From: Reticulitermes speratus
Lineage: Eukaryota > Arthropoda > Insecta > Blattodea > Rhinotermitidae
Direction: 5' to 3'
DNA: 64,000 bases
Assembly (NCBI GenBank): GCA_021186555.1
Contig: JAJKFL010000004.1
Coordinates: 15,147,807 to 15,211,806 of the forward strand
This document shows, piece after piece, positions 34,770 to 46,949 of this stretch. The stretch's first letter is position 1; every line of letters begins with the position of its first letter. The position numbers were made by a program, and so were the translations under genes. Under the pieces are notes generated by a model. It had not been told where the DNA came from. It searched no databases and saw nothing but the letters and a program-made list of their open reading frames with translations.

Positions 34770-36789
34770 GGGAGACTACTCTTCGATGATCTTCTGTGCG
34801 ATACGAATCGTGAAATTCTTGCAGAAGTGCTAAGTTCTTAAGGCACAGCTTTCTCTCTTGATTAGCTGTTATGCCTATAGTCTCAAGCTCCCAGAAGTAT
34901 CTAAAGGCGTCATCAGGGGGTAAGAATGTCTGGTCCAAGTTGATGTAGTTCACCACCGTGGAATTCACTGTGATGCCCGATCGGTTCCCGCTCAATACCC
35001 AACCCAACTTAGACGGCAGTAGTACCACAGAAGCGGATATTCGTATTGGTGTACTATCTTTCACAATTTTCCAATAATGATCACCTCCGATCAGGATCTC
35101 GATTGGCATGTCTTCTTCCAGATCATCTTTCGGGTCTGCTAGTTGTAACTTACGCGTATGCGCCAGCATCTTGACGTCATGCGGGACAGCTGGTTGAGGG
35201 GTAAATTCGTGAGTGCTCTCGAGCGCTGTAACGCATGTAGTGGAATTCGTCCAAATTCCCCGTAGGTCGAGTCGAACAAGTCTGCGCTGGCTCGGGACAG
35301 CAGTAGATTCAAATGCACTAATCGCTAAGTCTCTGTTATCTATAACCTCCAACTTCAGGTCGTTTATTATGGATCGGGTAATGAAGCTGGATTGATTCCC
35401 GCCATCCAGCACACAGCGTGTAAGTTTACTCAATCCAGTGGGTCGAGTGACCCACACCCGTGCAGTTTGTAAATATGTGAAGTCTCGTGATGAAACGGCA
35501 ACTTTATGAACAGTCGCTCTGGTCCTCCCTGGTGGTGTCGTATTTGCTCCTTGGTTGCAAATAGATTTGTGGTGAGATCCTCTGCAATTCGAGCACTGTG
35601 CCTTGCCCCTCTTGTTGCAACTTCTGGCGGAGTGGCCGCGATTGAGGCAAAGGAAACAGCGGTTCGTCGCCTTAAGTTTCTCGATCCGCTCGTTCACGTC
35701 CGTGATTTTCTTGCAATCCTGAGCCCAATGGCCACGACACTCACAAAACACGCAAAAGGGGTCTGGTTCCTCTTTAGTGTTCCTTGTTAATTTTCCCGGC
35801 TTGGCGTGTACGTGAAGAGTTGCTGCGGTAGGCGTGAAGTTAGCTGAACTGATGGATTCGCCACGTATCTTTTGGGTGGTAAGGGCAGCCCCCACTTCCT
35901 CGCCTAGGAATTCCATTAACTTGATAATATTGCCCTCTGACTGACCTTCCCTTTTCACTTGAATAATCCAACGTCGACAAATGTCGTCCGGGAAAGCGCG
36001 GAGTATCTTCGGAGCCAACACTCGACCATATCCGTTAACATCTTCTCCTAGTGAACGAAGGGCGTGGATGTGGCGATTGCATTCAATGTACGTAGTGTTC
36101 AGTGCTTCCGGAGTGGCATGCTGGATGGGCCTGATGTCTTCCAGGTAGTCTAGGTGAGACTGTATTATTCTGTTCTTGTCACCGTAGCGGGCTTAGAGTA
36201 TTTTCTTCGTTTCTTCATAAGTTTCCGCGACTACGGCGATTCCCTCAACCAACTGTTTCGGTTCGTCCTCCAAATATCCGCGTAGGAATACATGTTTGTT
36301 TATTGTTGATAGTGTGGGATCGTTATCGATCGAAGACTCGAACTGCTCCCAGAATCGGGACCATTTTTCAACGTTTCCAGAAAATGGTTCGAGTTTAATT
36401 GGCGGTAGTCTGACTGAGCTCGTCGCTGGGATTGGAGCTGTCGCCCTGAGAGGAGGCGAATCCGTGATTCCAATATTCGCTGTTGACGCTGCAAGTTTCC
36501 TCTCAATTGCCCTTGAGGCCTTTCGAATCGCACGTTTGGCTGAGTCAATGTATTCCTCACATCTTTCCGCGTCATCTGTGTACTCACTATCGGATAGCAG
36601 GTCGTGAATAGCGTCATCTAAGCTGATTAGACGACCCAAGGTATCTTGGAGTCTGTCCCGGTAGTGTTCGTAGTCGTCAAATGACGTGTCATCCGTGAAA
36701 CCATCTATTTCTTTAACAAAGCGCGTAGTGTTCGTTCTTTCTCTTGTACGTTTACGCCTCAAGCCATGTAGTTTGTCTGTGTCACTCAT
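34770..36789 (-). pseudogene. BEL/Pao gag and aspartic protease, interrupted by a stop
   Basis: The most likely start is the ATG at 36789 (MSDTDKLHGLRRKRTRER). It has a charged N-terminal region and the retroelement capsid-like stretch LPPIKLEPFSGNVEKWSRFW. A stop at 36193-36195 interrupts it after EETKKIL; the same frame then continues to about 34770. Three zinc knuckles follow in order (CVFCECRGHWAQDC, CFLCLNRGHSARSC, CSNCRGSHHKSIC, about 35745-35560), then an aspartic protease with CVLDGGNQSSFI (about 35415-35380), where a DSG or DGG box is expected. Gag packages RNA; the protease cuts the polyprotein. Confidence 0.88.
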
Positions 36790-37105
36790 TTCGACGTGGA
36801 AGATGCCTGGATAGAACGTAGTATTGTGAGTTCCCGTTAGGGTACACTGCAGGTAGCGGGGAGAACTGTAATACCGACCAAGCGGTGCCTGAGTAGAAGG
36901 TAGTAAGATGACTTGCCGGTAGGATTGGCTGCAGCCAACGTATTCACATTTCGCACGCGGCAATGCACATAACCTCAAATAATTAAGCAAACCCTGTCTT
37001 CCGTAGGTAATCAATCAGTCCGTGTCTTGTCTTCAATATCTGTGCAATCAGATGTTACCCGTTGTTCCCGAAGTCGTTATATTCAGATTGCGAAATATCA
37101 AGCAC

Positions 37106-37291
37106 TTACTTGGCGGTTGGCGTAATGGCGTCTATTGCTGGTTGTTTAGTCGTTTGAAGCGTTCCTTCAATCTCTCGTAGTATATTCTCTGCTTCGTCAC
37201 TGAGTTCAAAACTTGTGTCACTGTTTGATAGTGTCGTTCTAATTGCGTGGTTAACTATCTCTTGTTTCTTGCTCCCGGGTTTCGGCACCAA
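37106..37291 (-). other. short open frame in the BEL/Pao leader
   Basis: 61 residues (MVPKPGSKKQEIVNHAIR...) between the primer-binding site and gag. The start overlaps the PBS region. Some BEL elements begin gag near here. There is no intact connection to the gag start at 36789 and no recognised domain. Confidence 0.35.
37273..37290 (-). promoter_or_regulatory. primer-binding site
   Basis: TGGTGCCGAAACCCGGGA on the minus strand, three bases inside the 5' LTR. It begins with TGG as expected for pairing with a tRNA CCA end. I do not assign the tRNA. Confidence 0.8.
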
Positions 37292-37293
37292 AA

Positions 37294-37433
37294 TGTTGGG
37301 GAATAACTAAATAACACACGTGTCAACAACCAACTCTTTATTCTCCTCACAAGCGCTAGTACAACAGGATACAGATGGCGTTGGTGGGGTCCAAAGTCTG
37401 TACACAGATGGCGTCTGCCTTCAATCCTCCACA
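37294..37433 (-). repeat. 5' LTR of the BEL/Pao element
   Basis: 140 bp, matching the 3' LTR except for one visible base ('cacacgtgtc' here, 'cacaagtgtc' at 31518). Confidence 0.95.
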
Positions 37434-37439
37434 GCTATT

Positions 37440-37877
37440 TGCCAGTTAACACGCTGAGAAGTACAAAATTTTGGAGACTACAGCCCAACTGCTGTGAGAA
37501 CTTAAACTCCCTCGTTCTTTAAAATTTATCTTACTTCATTGTGTTCTATGCTAAATATCTCAGCATACATCTTTTCCATTTTACTTCCTTTTTATATATC
37601 TGTTACTTTTAATTTTTCCATTGTGTATCTCCATCCACTTTTCCACGACTCGGCCCTTTGAAGTTCCTTGTTTCCTCTTATTGTTGTCCTACTCGTTCCC
37701 ATCATAAAAAACGAAACACATTCCACCACGTTCTGCCCTAGTCTATCCTGTCTCTGTGTATGTATCGCTAAATAAACCTAAACTAAAAGAATATCTATAT
37801 TTATTTTGTGGTTCGGAAGGCAGCGAATAAATCACTACAAGGTAATAATTACTTGAAATATGCCTCACTTGTTACAG
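37440..37877. other. upstream region of the GMC oxidoreductase gene
   Basis: AT-rich. A splice-acceptor-like 'cacttgttacag' ends at 37877, suggesting that the coding exon begins at 37878 and that a non-coding exon lies further upstream. No clear TATA box or initiator chosen. An out-of-frame ATG at 37882 opens a short reading frame overlapping the main start. Confidence 0.4.
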
Positions 37878-37907
37878 ACTGTATGGTGAGCGCAGAATCA
37901 CGACATC

Positions 37908-39789
37908 ATGAAATCCTGTGTATTCTTAACTACTTTCATAATATATCTACTACTGAATGGGACCGAAGCATGCAGAACTCGAAGTAGTGGACTTCTGGAA
38001 GGGTTGCTGAAGTTCATACCCGAAGGAACACAATTCTATGAACAGGAACCAACAGACGCAAAGAAACTTCTACCAGAGTATGACTTCATCGTAGTTGGTG
38101 CAGGTTCAGCCGGTTGTGTTGTAGCTAATCGCCTCTCCGAGATCTTTGAGTGGGACGTTCTCCTCCTTGAAGCTGGAGGTAAAGAAAACTATGTAATGGA
38201 TATTCCGCTTATTGCAAATTTGATGCAATTTACGGAAGCGAACTGGAAGTACAAAACGGTTGCCAATGGTAAATCTTGTCTCAGTTTGCAAAATCAACAG
38301 TGTGAATTTCATCGAGGAAAAGTGATGGGTGGAACCAGTTCTGTTAACTATATGATCAGCACTCGAGGAAATAGAAGAAACTACGATCATTGGGAGGAAA
38401 TGGGGAACCCTGGATGGGGGTATAAAGATGTCTTACCGTACTTCCTCAAGCACGAAAATATGGCGGTCCAGGAGCTGGCTCGTAACAGGAAATACCATTC
38501 CACAAGTGGCGAACTAAGCATTTCTTATGCACCATATCGCTCACCATTGGTTGAAGCTTTTGTACAGGGTGGAATAGAAATGGGTTATAGAGATATTGAC
38601 TATAACGGGGAAACACAAACTGGGTTCAGTTATTTGCAATCTACGTCAAAAAATGGTACCCGAATGAGCGCATCGAGGGCATTTCTGCATCCGATCAAAA
38701 ATCGCAAGAATTTTCACGTTAAAAAGAGGAGCCTTGTTACCAAAATTTTAATTGACCCTGTCACCAAAACCGCATTCGGGGTTCAGTTTGTTCGTAATAA
38801 CAAGAAGTACGAGGTTCGTGCCAGAAAGGAAGTGATATTATCAGCGGGGGCCATCAATTCTCCACAGCTTCTGATGTTGTCGGGAATTGGGCCAAGGAAA
38901 CATCTTAAGGACTTGAAAATTCCCCTTATACAGGATCTGAAAGTGGGATACAATCTCATGGAACATCCAGGTTTGCCCACAGTTACATTTATAGTGAACC
39001 AATCTGTCACTTTTAACACAAATGTTATTCTGAATAACAGAAGGGCATTATCAGATTATTTGTCTTATCATTGTGGCCCATTTTCTGTACCAGTAGCAAT
39101 CGAAGGAATAGCCTTTATAGATACAAGAGACTCTAGAAACCGAGATGGCAATCCCAACATAGAAATATTTTTCGTTTCAGCCTGTATTCCTTCTGATGTA
39201 ACATATTATAAAATGCTGGGTTACATGTGACGAATTCTATAATGCTGTATACAAACCAATTGAAGGTGTTCACTGTTGGACAGCGGTGCCACTGGTTTCA
39301 CAGCCTAAGAGTAGAGGTAGGATCATGTTGAAATCTGCGAATTCGGGTCAGAGTCCCCTTATATATCATGACCTTTTCGAAAATGCTGAAGACTTGGAAA
39401 CGCAACTGCTTGGGATAAAGGAAACTTTGAAGTTGAGCAAAACACAAGCCTTTCAGAAGTTTGGTTCAAGGTTACATGATATTCCTGTACCACCTTGTAA
39501 ACACCTGGAGTTTAGCTCGGATGATTATTGGCGATGTGCAGCAAAGCATACGTCTATAGGCTTTTGGAATCCCAGCGGAACTTGCAAAATGGGTCCTTAC
39601 TGGGATCCAGACGCCGTGGTGGACTCCAGGCTCAAAGTGTACGGTGTGAAAGGGCTTAGGGTGATTGACGCTTCAATAATGCCGATGATTCCAGCGGCGC
39701 ACATTAACATACCATGCATGATGATTGGTGATAAGGGAGCAGATCTTGTGAAAGAGGATTGGGGATACGGCCATTTATTAGTGATTTGA
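37908..39789 (+). CDS. GMC oxidoreductase, glucose dehydrogenase-like, with a frame change
   Basis: FAD-dependent glucose-methanol-choline oxidoreductase, likely secreted: residues 1-21 ([20 protein letters not shown]) form a signal peptide. The FAD-binding fold is at [18 protein letters not shown] (GxGxxG). GMC signature 1 is around [18 protein letters not shown], and signature 2 is [18 protein letters not shown]. The first frame stops at 39228-39230 after 440 residues. A one-base shift to the frame starting [18 protein letters not shown] (39226) gives the remaining ~187 residues to 39789, for a total of about 627, the normal family length. The C-terminal catalytic motif reads [12 protein letters not shown] where YHPVGTCKMG is usual, so the active-site His is Asn. 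The second site reads AAHINIP where GNTNAP is usual. No introns in the coding part. It may be a real gene with a sequence error, a young pseudogene, or a diverged paralogue. Polyadenylation-like AATAAA occurs at 40105. Confidence 0.88.
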
Positions 39790-40269
39790 TGCTCTGGCGA
39801 AGTGAGATTTTTGCAATGTTTCCATTTTGTTTACGTACGTAATGTACATTTAAAAAAAGGTTGCAAATTTCGTTCCATTCGCCATGTTTACAGGGCAAGT
39901 ATTTTAGTTGCTTTGCAATCAATGTTAGGTGCTCCAGCTTGCTCAGAAAGGCCAGTAAGACAAAGTGTAATGGTTTGAAATTCTCCTCAATTATAAAGGT
40001 TTCGTATATTCTTTATTAGTGACACACAATGAAAATGTATTTTGTATCATTTTACAAAACAACAGAGTTTACAATTACATACAATGCTCAGTTATACGTT
40101 TCTTAATAAATAATTTTATCTGATTATAAACGCTCCAAAATACATGTTACCAAATTTTGAAATATTTAAATTCATATAGCGGAAAGTATTATAACTGTAT
40201 TATTCATATAATTCCAAATAAATAAACTTACAGTTAACATACATATAACGTATTATCTCGTGATATACA

Positions 40270-40313
40270 CTCTCCTACATGTATCGGCTTAAGTAAGCCT
40301 TCGTCAGGGAGAA
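40270..40313 (-). ncRNA. hammerhead-ribozyme-like motif (variant core), probable Penelope remnant
   Basis: On the minus strand: stem I TCTCC, core CTGACGA (the fifth core position is free in the consensus CUGANGA), an extra A, stem II GGCTT/AAGCC with loop ACTT, then GATA in place of GAAA, stem III AC/GT with loop AT, cleavage-site A, and stem I strand GGAGA. Stems I and II differ in sequence from the copy at 24625 but keep pairing, which is compensatory evidence. The GATA change would be expected to weaken or abolish cleavage. Confidence 0.55.
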
Positions 40314-40432
40314 ACAAGCACAAAGCAAAAACTTATATAAACTTGTTTACATTTTCCTCAAATGTGTAAAACATAAATGTATATGATATTTCAGTCTATA
40401 TGTGTATACACCCGTGCGCGCTCGCACGCATA

Positions 40433-40456
40433 AAACACACCACACACACACACACT
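40433..40456. repeat. CA microsatellite
   Basis: Mostly (CA)n, preceded by a GC-rich 'gtgcgcgctcgcacgc' (40414-40429). Confidence 0.9.
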
Positions 40457-41079
40457 CAAACGTTACAAGTTTCACAATTTGTTGCCTGATTAAAATAAGT
40501 TAATAATTATAATATTGCAATATAAACCCTATTGGGAGAATTCACAAAGTACAAAATACAACCGAATGTTTCAACATTGCAGTATTATACTAAGTTAACG
40601 TTTAGGAAAGTAAAGAATTTAAAATCATTCACACGACTCTCCATTTAATTAATGATACATGCTTTTGAAAAGAACCATGACAGATTTCAAGGAATTTTTA
40701 AATTTTAACTATTGACTAACCATATTATATTGATACAGTGCTGTATAAACTGAACGTGCATGATATTACAGGTAAGGTGAAGGTATGTTATGCATGTTTA
40801 AAATTTAAATAATATTCCTTTTTGAAATGCATCGTCATTGGAATGTCACTAAAAATAATGTATACAATAATCATCTCCTTATAAACTCAGCACAAGTGAC
40901 TCGCTATTCTGCATTACAAGGTGTTTGTAAAAATAAAAGCATCAAATAAATGTTTTACAGCCTTGCAATTCATCATGCATATAAAACAGGAATTTCGGAA
41001 TGAGTTTTTTATAACATAAATACGAGTAGGAGCCCGGAACAGAGTGGTTGAAGATAAATCGTATCGAAACGTTTTTGGA

Positions 41080-43480
41080 CAATAGGACTGGAAAGGAGAA
41101 ATCAGAGAATTGAAATGTACATTGACTTTTCTGAAAGAAATGGACTGTGTATCAAAACACATGGTTTAAAAATCCTAAGAGAAGTTTGTACACCTGGAAA
41201 GCACAACAATATCGAAATCGAAATCATTTGTAATGTATAGGCCTGCTTGTGAAACATCCATTCAGAGCAGTATGAAGGATGTGCAGATATTGCCTGGAGC
41301 AAATATTGACCTTGACCACAACTTACTGATTGCGAAGATCTGCGCTATATTGAAGAAAATCATAAATTTCCAAAAAGGAAACCTGATGGAATTTGGAGAA
41401 GTTATATGCTCAACGCAGAAAGTGCAAGACAGTCTAGAAGAAGAACTCGAGCAATCGAATGTGAAAGTGTGAATATGGAATTGCAGTTTAACAACATAAA
41501 GAAGTCTGTGTTGGATACTATGAGTGATTTGGTTGGAAAAGTCGACAGGAAAACAAGAAAGCCATGGATTACAAAGGAAATGTTCAGTAAAATGGATGGA
41601 CGAAGGAAGTGGAGGAATATCAACAACGAAGAAGGAAAGAAGAAATGAAGAATGCTGAGGGACGTATTAAAAAGATCCACATGCAAGGACAGAAGGAATA
41701 TCTTGTTAGCATATATGCCGAAATCATGGAGTTTCAAAGAACAAAACGTTATGATTTAATGTAATGAAGACATAGGAACTAGGTTTGGAAGAAAATCATG
41801 GGATTCAAAGCACTGGCATCGAAGACTATCAAGGGGATATAACAGAAGATCACAGACAAGTACTGAAAGGCTGGGAGATTTTATATTACAAGCTCTATGA
41901 TCGACCTAGTCGACCAGAAACCCTAGAATTCCAACATTAAGAGGAAGTAGACGCAGAGGGGAAAGGACCTTATATTTTGCAAAGTGAACTAGAAAAGGCT
42001 AACAAGGAGGTGAGGGATAAGAGTGTCATGAGAGATGATGACGTACCTGGGGATGTACTCAAATTCTGTGGGCAAGATGTTATCAAACTACGTCTACTGA
42101 CACAACTGATCAACAACCTATATGAAATTGGCAGTGGCCCAAGGATTTAATTGAAGTTACAATGACTGCCTTGAAGAAAACGCCAAGAGCTATAAAATGC
42201 AGTGACCATAACCCAATCAGCCTCATCGCACATGCAGCACATGTAGTAGTGAATATACCTAGAAGAAAGATTGAAAGGAAAATTGAGGTTGTATTGGAGA
42301 AGACCAGTAAGTATTTAGAAGAGGAAAAGTAAATAGGAATGCAATTTGGACGTTGAGAATAATATCAGAACGCACTTTGAAAACAGATGAAGGATTTTTG
42401 CTTGCTTTATAAAATGGCAGACGAAATTTGACCGTGTAAATTGGACCAAAATAATGCAGATCCTAAAGGAACCTGGTATCGACTGGGGCAAACGAAGATT
42501 GGTCAGCAAATTGTACATGTATCTGCATGCTAAATTACGACTGGACACAGGGAAGATGAGAAGTGTGAAAATTGGAAGAGTTAGAAAAGAATGCTGTTTG
42601 TCGCCGATTCTATTCAATTTATACATCGTATACCTTACCAAGCAAGCTCTTGAAGGGTTTGGAAACTTTAAGATAGGAGGACAAATAATTCGCACTGTGA
42701 AATATGCAGTTAAACTTGTGCTACTGGCTCAGAAAGAAATGGTGCTACAGGTCATGATTGATAGACTACCTGAAATTTGAAGATGCTATGGAATTGAAAT
42801 GGATCTAGAAAAAGACTAAGGAAATGAGAACCTCAAGGCATCCCTCCCCATTACAGACTATAATAGATCAAAGACAGTCGGAGAATGAGGAATATTTCAG
42901 TTACTTGTGTAGCATGATAATAAACAATGCAAGATGTACACGTGAAATTAAATCCAGGATTGCCCTGGCAAAAGCGGCTTTCACCAAAAATATAACTTTC
43001 ACCAGCAAATTCGACCTAAGCTTAAGGGGAAAAGATAGTAAAATGTTACATTTGGAGCATAGCTTTTTATGGTGCTGAAACTTGGACACTTCGGACTGTA
43101 GGTGAGAAGTACTTGGAAAGTGTAAAATGTGTTGCTGGAGAAGTATGGAGAAGATCATTTGGACCGATCGTGTGAGAAATAAAGAAGTATTACGTAGAGT
43201 CAATGAGAACAGGACAATCCTACGTACAATGAATAGAAGGAAGCCTATCTGGATGTGTCACATCTTGCATAAGAACTGCCTTTAAAACACGTTATTGAAG
43301 GAAACATAGAGGAAAGGATGGAAGTGACGGGAAGAGGAGGAAGAAGACGTAAGCAGCTACTGGATGAGCTCAAGTAAAAGCAAGGATACTGGAAACTGGA
43401 ACAGGAAACACTAGATCCCACTGTGTGGAGAACTCGCTTTGGAAGAGATTATCGACCTGATGATGAATTGATTTTTTTCA
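41080..43480 (+). pseudogene. LINE, decayed copy of the 50-55 kb family (5'-truncated)
   Basis: Colinear with the better copy at 50900-55240. The endonuclease end is recognisable at 41272-41400 (SMKDVQILPGANIDLDHNLL). The linker follows at 41404-41650 and the reverse transcriptase at 42454-42780 (IGRVRKECCLSPILFNLYIV, then IRTVKYAVKLVLLA, where YADD is expected and is lost). The C-terminal domain continues from about 43060 (GAETWTLRTVG, then ending about 43455 near WRTRFGRDY). Many stops and frame changes. The start is approximate because the endonuclease N-terminus is absent. Confidence 0.82.
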
Positions 43481-43489
43481 AACGAAAAC

Positions 43490-46400
43490 GACTGAAAAAT
43501 GAAGACTCTCATCATTGCGATTGGATAAAGTGGATTAGTATTGGCATTCGTGAATTATCGTTTGTAATAGTGTGCCGCGTTACAGAGTGCTTGAAATAAA
43601 AGAATAAATCAATTGTGCTACTAAGGACACATTGACAGCACACTTCCATTCTAAGCTATTCTCTTAAGCTCTCTATGCATTTCCAATTTTGACACATTTA
43701 TATCTATAAGATATATAAATTTAATGCTGCCTTCTCTTCTCAGTTTTCTAAGTGGATGCTATATAAGAGGTTATGCTGTTTTGGCCTGGAATTTCAACTT
43801 TTGAACCAGTTAAAGTACTTTCGAGGTACTTGGTAAAATCTTTTGCTACTGGAAGGCAGCCCATTGCTATGTTTTCCTATTTTTACAATTAATATTAGCT
43901 ATATGATAGATGCTTGGATGGGAACGAGAGTAGAATAAGTTAATTTTTGATCTTGAATGATGTATGGTACTACATTTTGAAAAAATAATTCAACTTTTTA
44001 AAGTGTATTTTTATGAAGTGCAAAATCACAGGTTGGCAGCAGTGAAAAATTTTTTTGTAGCTTTCATTTCAGTGGCCGTAATTAATGAACTGTTTGAGGT
44101 GAAATTTCGTAAACAGATAGGCCATAGAAACATATACACATTAAATATGAGCCTTTTTATTACGAAAAAAGAATTACGAACAATGGCGACGATTTGAAAC
44201 TTCTGACGATATTACAGAAAGTTTAAAAAAAGTATGTAAGTAATTAACTTGTCACGAAATAAATAAAAAAGTATACTAACAGACACGTGAAAATAGAAAC
44301 TTACGCAAATGCCAACCAGGTTTTACGAGTTCTGCCTGGAAACTACTCTTTCATTACCCAAGTTGGTTTCATGCCTGCGTTGGAGTTTTAACTGACATGT
44401 AAAGAATGTGGCCTACTTCTTCGAAATAAAAAGAGACTACGTAATTTATTTTATTACTCAAACAACCAGCAACGATTTTATTACCTATTGTCACCTGAAA
44501 TGCATAAAACTGACAAACTTAGAGGACCAGTGCGTTAATATGCTTCTGAATTTCATGATTTCACGTTCAAAATTTGACGCATTGTGTAACAGTGTTATTG
44601 CACTTTCAATTACGATTGGAGTATTACAAGTATTTTGTAATATCTTTGTTCAAAATACACACCTTCAGTGCTTACACGCAGAGAAGCTGATAAAGTACGA
44701 CCGCACCAATACGCTGATGGGGCTTTTGCAATAAATCATTCCCAGCAGACTCATCCAACACAAGATGACCATCTGAATTCCATACCTCATAAAATGCAGA
44801 AAATAGAAAACACGGAAAACAAGGAATCAGTCGCGTCAGGTATTGGACATCTTCTTATGTTCAACATGAGGAACTCCTGCAAGAAAGAAAATGCTTGGCT
44901 TTTATAGCTCACGAATCTAATACCGAGCAGAAGTAAATCCTTGAAGGAGACTCCTCCTTAGGTGATTCCTTGCTTTACAGTTCACTGAATAAGGCTGACA
45001 GTACCCTGGACTCTGTAGCGTAGAATATTAAAAAATGTTTAACTGGGGAGAATGTGGAAAGAATACGCGTCGCTTGTACGAGGTGCTATAGTGTCATGTA
45101 CTTAGGAGGACGAGAAGAACGACACAACACTTCAGCTTAAAAAGCAGTTTTATCGGAGCCAACAAGCTGCTTACAAGTCCTGCTTATGGACGTGAAAATG
45201 GCTCAGGAAATAAAGGAATTCCATAAATTTTATGGAACCGACATTTCATTACTAAGTTCACAAGAGCTTGTCAATGGTTCCTAATCTGAGCCGGTTAGTC
45301 TAGTGCAAAAATCTATCCCTGTTTTAAATTTATTTTAATTTTACTCTAAAGTACAGAACAACGTGCTCTCCTTTGTATGAAGGTTACGGTTTCCTGGGTT
45401 TGACACCGTGTTTCTGTCATATAGGTATTACATTTTGAGGAATCAATTGACTCCATCTTCGACCACAATATGTTCACGCAGCAGTTACTACCCGACACAT
45501 AACAGAAAAGCTTAATCGCCGTACTCACCGCTGCGAAAATTTCAAATTTGAGTAATCACTTCTATTCTCAGCTAGAACTGGCAAATACAAAAATCAGTAC
45601 CACGTTTAAGACTCTTGATATTATGCAAAAATTCCTGCAATTTGTTTTATACATTGACTGTCTCAAAGACTTATTGTAAAATATAAACCTGGTGTTTGCT
45701 GGATGGATTCATAAAAACCACACAAAACCAGTGTAGATGAAAAGCATGCCGATATTAGAAAACACGACTCTAATGTCCGTATCCTGACGTACGGTTTCAA
45801 GGGTTGGTATGTACATATGTTGTTTTAGAACATTTTTCGATAATTCAGGAGCTTATCTCTGAGGTGGTTCACAGCCAGTCAGGTCACAGGATTTTTTCCG
45901 ATTCTCAAGGGCTAAGGAAATATGAGCAATTGCATTCCAAGAGTGTCTTACTGAAAACTAACCTCGCCCAGTACTATAAAAATAGGTCTCTGCCTGCCCG
46001 CTCATTAGCTTCCAGATCTTAATTTCAAATGCCTGTAGATCAGTGTCAAGCGAATATTCCCACATTTATGTCTGTTACATTTCCCTGTGTTGTGTAGCAC
46101 GTATAACTGCAAGGCATTGAAATACTGTTATACACAGGTGTTATTATGGGTATAATAGAGGTTATATATTATTTACAGGTGTTATAATGCTACATACAAG
46201 TCCTATCATGCTTAACAAGTGACAAGTATATTTCGTGAATATTCTAAATTTATTTGTTGTTACGAAAGGCTTAAAGCTTCTAGACAGCAGATAATTGGGT
46301 GTCACACTCAGGTCAAGCTGTAGTAGAGAGAACCCTATCAAGTTTATGGTGACAGTCAAACCCCTGACCCGAAGGGGAGACAGAAATGTTACTGAAATCT

Positions 46401-46680
46401 CATTGTTTTAATTAGAAGAAATATTGGTTATATACGTCACAGCTTGGATTTTGATTATGTCATTTTAGTAACAGCGCAGTTTAATCACTAACTTTTCCAA
46501 GCCTGACGGGCAATCTCGTTCTTGAAGACACACAGGCAAGAACTATTTGAACCATCCTCGGAATCAGCACTCAATAAACCATAATGCTTCATCACATTGC
46601 TGTTACATCTATCACCCCAATCCTATCATCACCCACTTGCTGTCGCTCGGGAAATAGATTACCTGTACCTGTTAGTTTTG
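43490..46680. other. gene-free stretch
   Basis: Frames at 43964, 44408-44907 and 45804 resemble nothing I know. No repeats identified. Confidence 0.45.
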
Positions 46681-46689
46681 ACGAAGCTT

Positions 46690-46945
46690 CAATTGTAACT
46701 CTGTAGAACCGCAGACACAACATTGGTGTTATGTGTGTGTGTGTGTGTGGGAGAATTACAGCAAAGTTTCAACTCGACACAAAAATTTGCAAAATCACCA
46801 ACGACAAGTGTGCAAGAAATATAAGTAATTAAACTGTCCTCTTATTACAGACGCATCAGTTGTAAGTCTCTAGAAAACGCAGATACAACTTTGGTGTCAG
46901 GGGTTTGTGGGGTGCGTACCGTAAAGTTTCAACACCATATCAATC
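46690..46945. repeat. diverged tandem duplication with GT microsatellite
   Basis: 'caattgtaactctgtagaac...acaacattggtgt...aaagtttcaac' (46690-46774) recurs as 'cagttgtaagtctctagaaa...acaactttggtgt...aaagtttcaac' (46857-46932), period about 165 bp. The first copy contains (GT)n at 46731-46749. Confidence 0.7.
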
Positions 46946-46949
46946 AGAG

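Larger units (their letters stand above)
31490..37438 (-). mobile_element. complete BEL/Pao LTR retrotransposon with target-site duplication
   Basis: Two 140-bp LTRs (31495-31634 and 37294-37433) flank gag-protease-RT-RNaseH-integrase on the minus strand. The target site GCTAT is duplicated outside (31490-31494 and 37434-37438). The LTRs appear to differ at one base, implying recent insertion. Domain order with integrase last, a short LTR, and a protease fused after zinc knuckles fit BEL/Pao. Coding frames are interrupted in several places (see the parts), so this copy cannot move by itself unless the breaks are sequence errors. Confidence 0.95.
39790..41050. other. 3' flank of the GMC gene and unassigned DNA
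   Basis: Contains AATAAA at 40105-40110 and near 40217, the hammerhead-like motif at 40270-40313 and a CA microsatellite. No other coding evidence. Confidence 0.5.
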
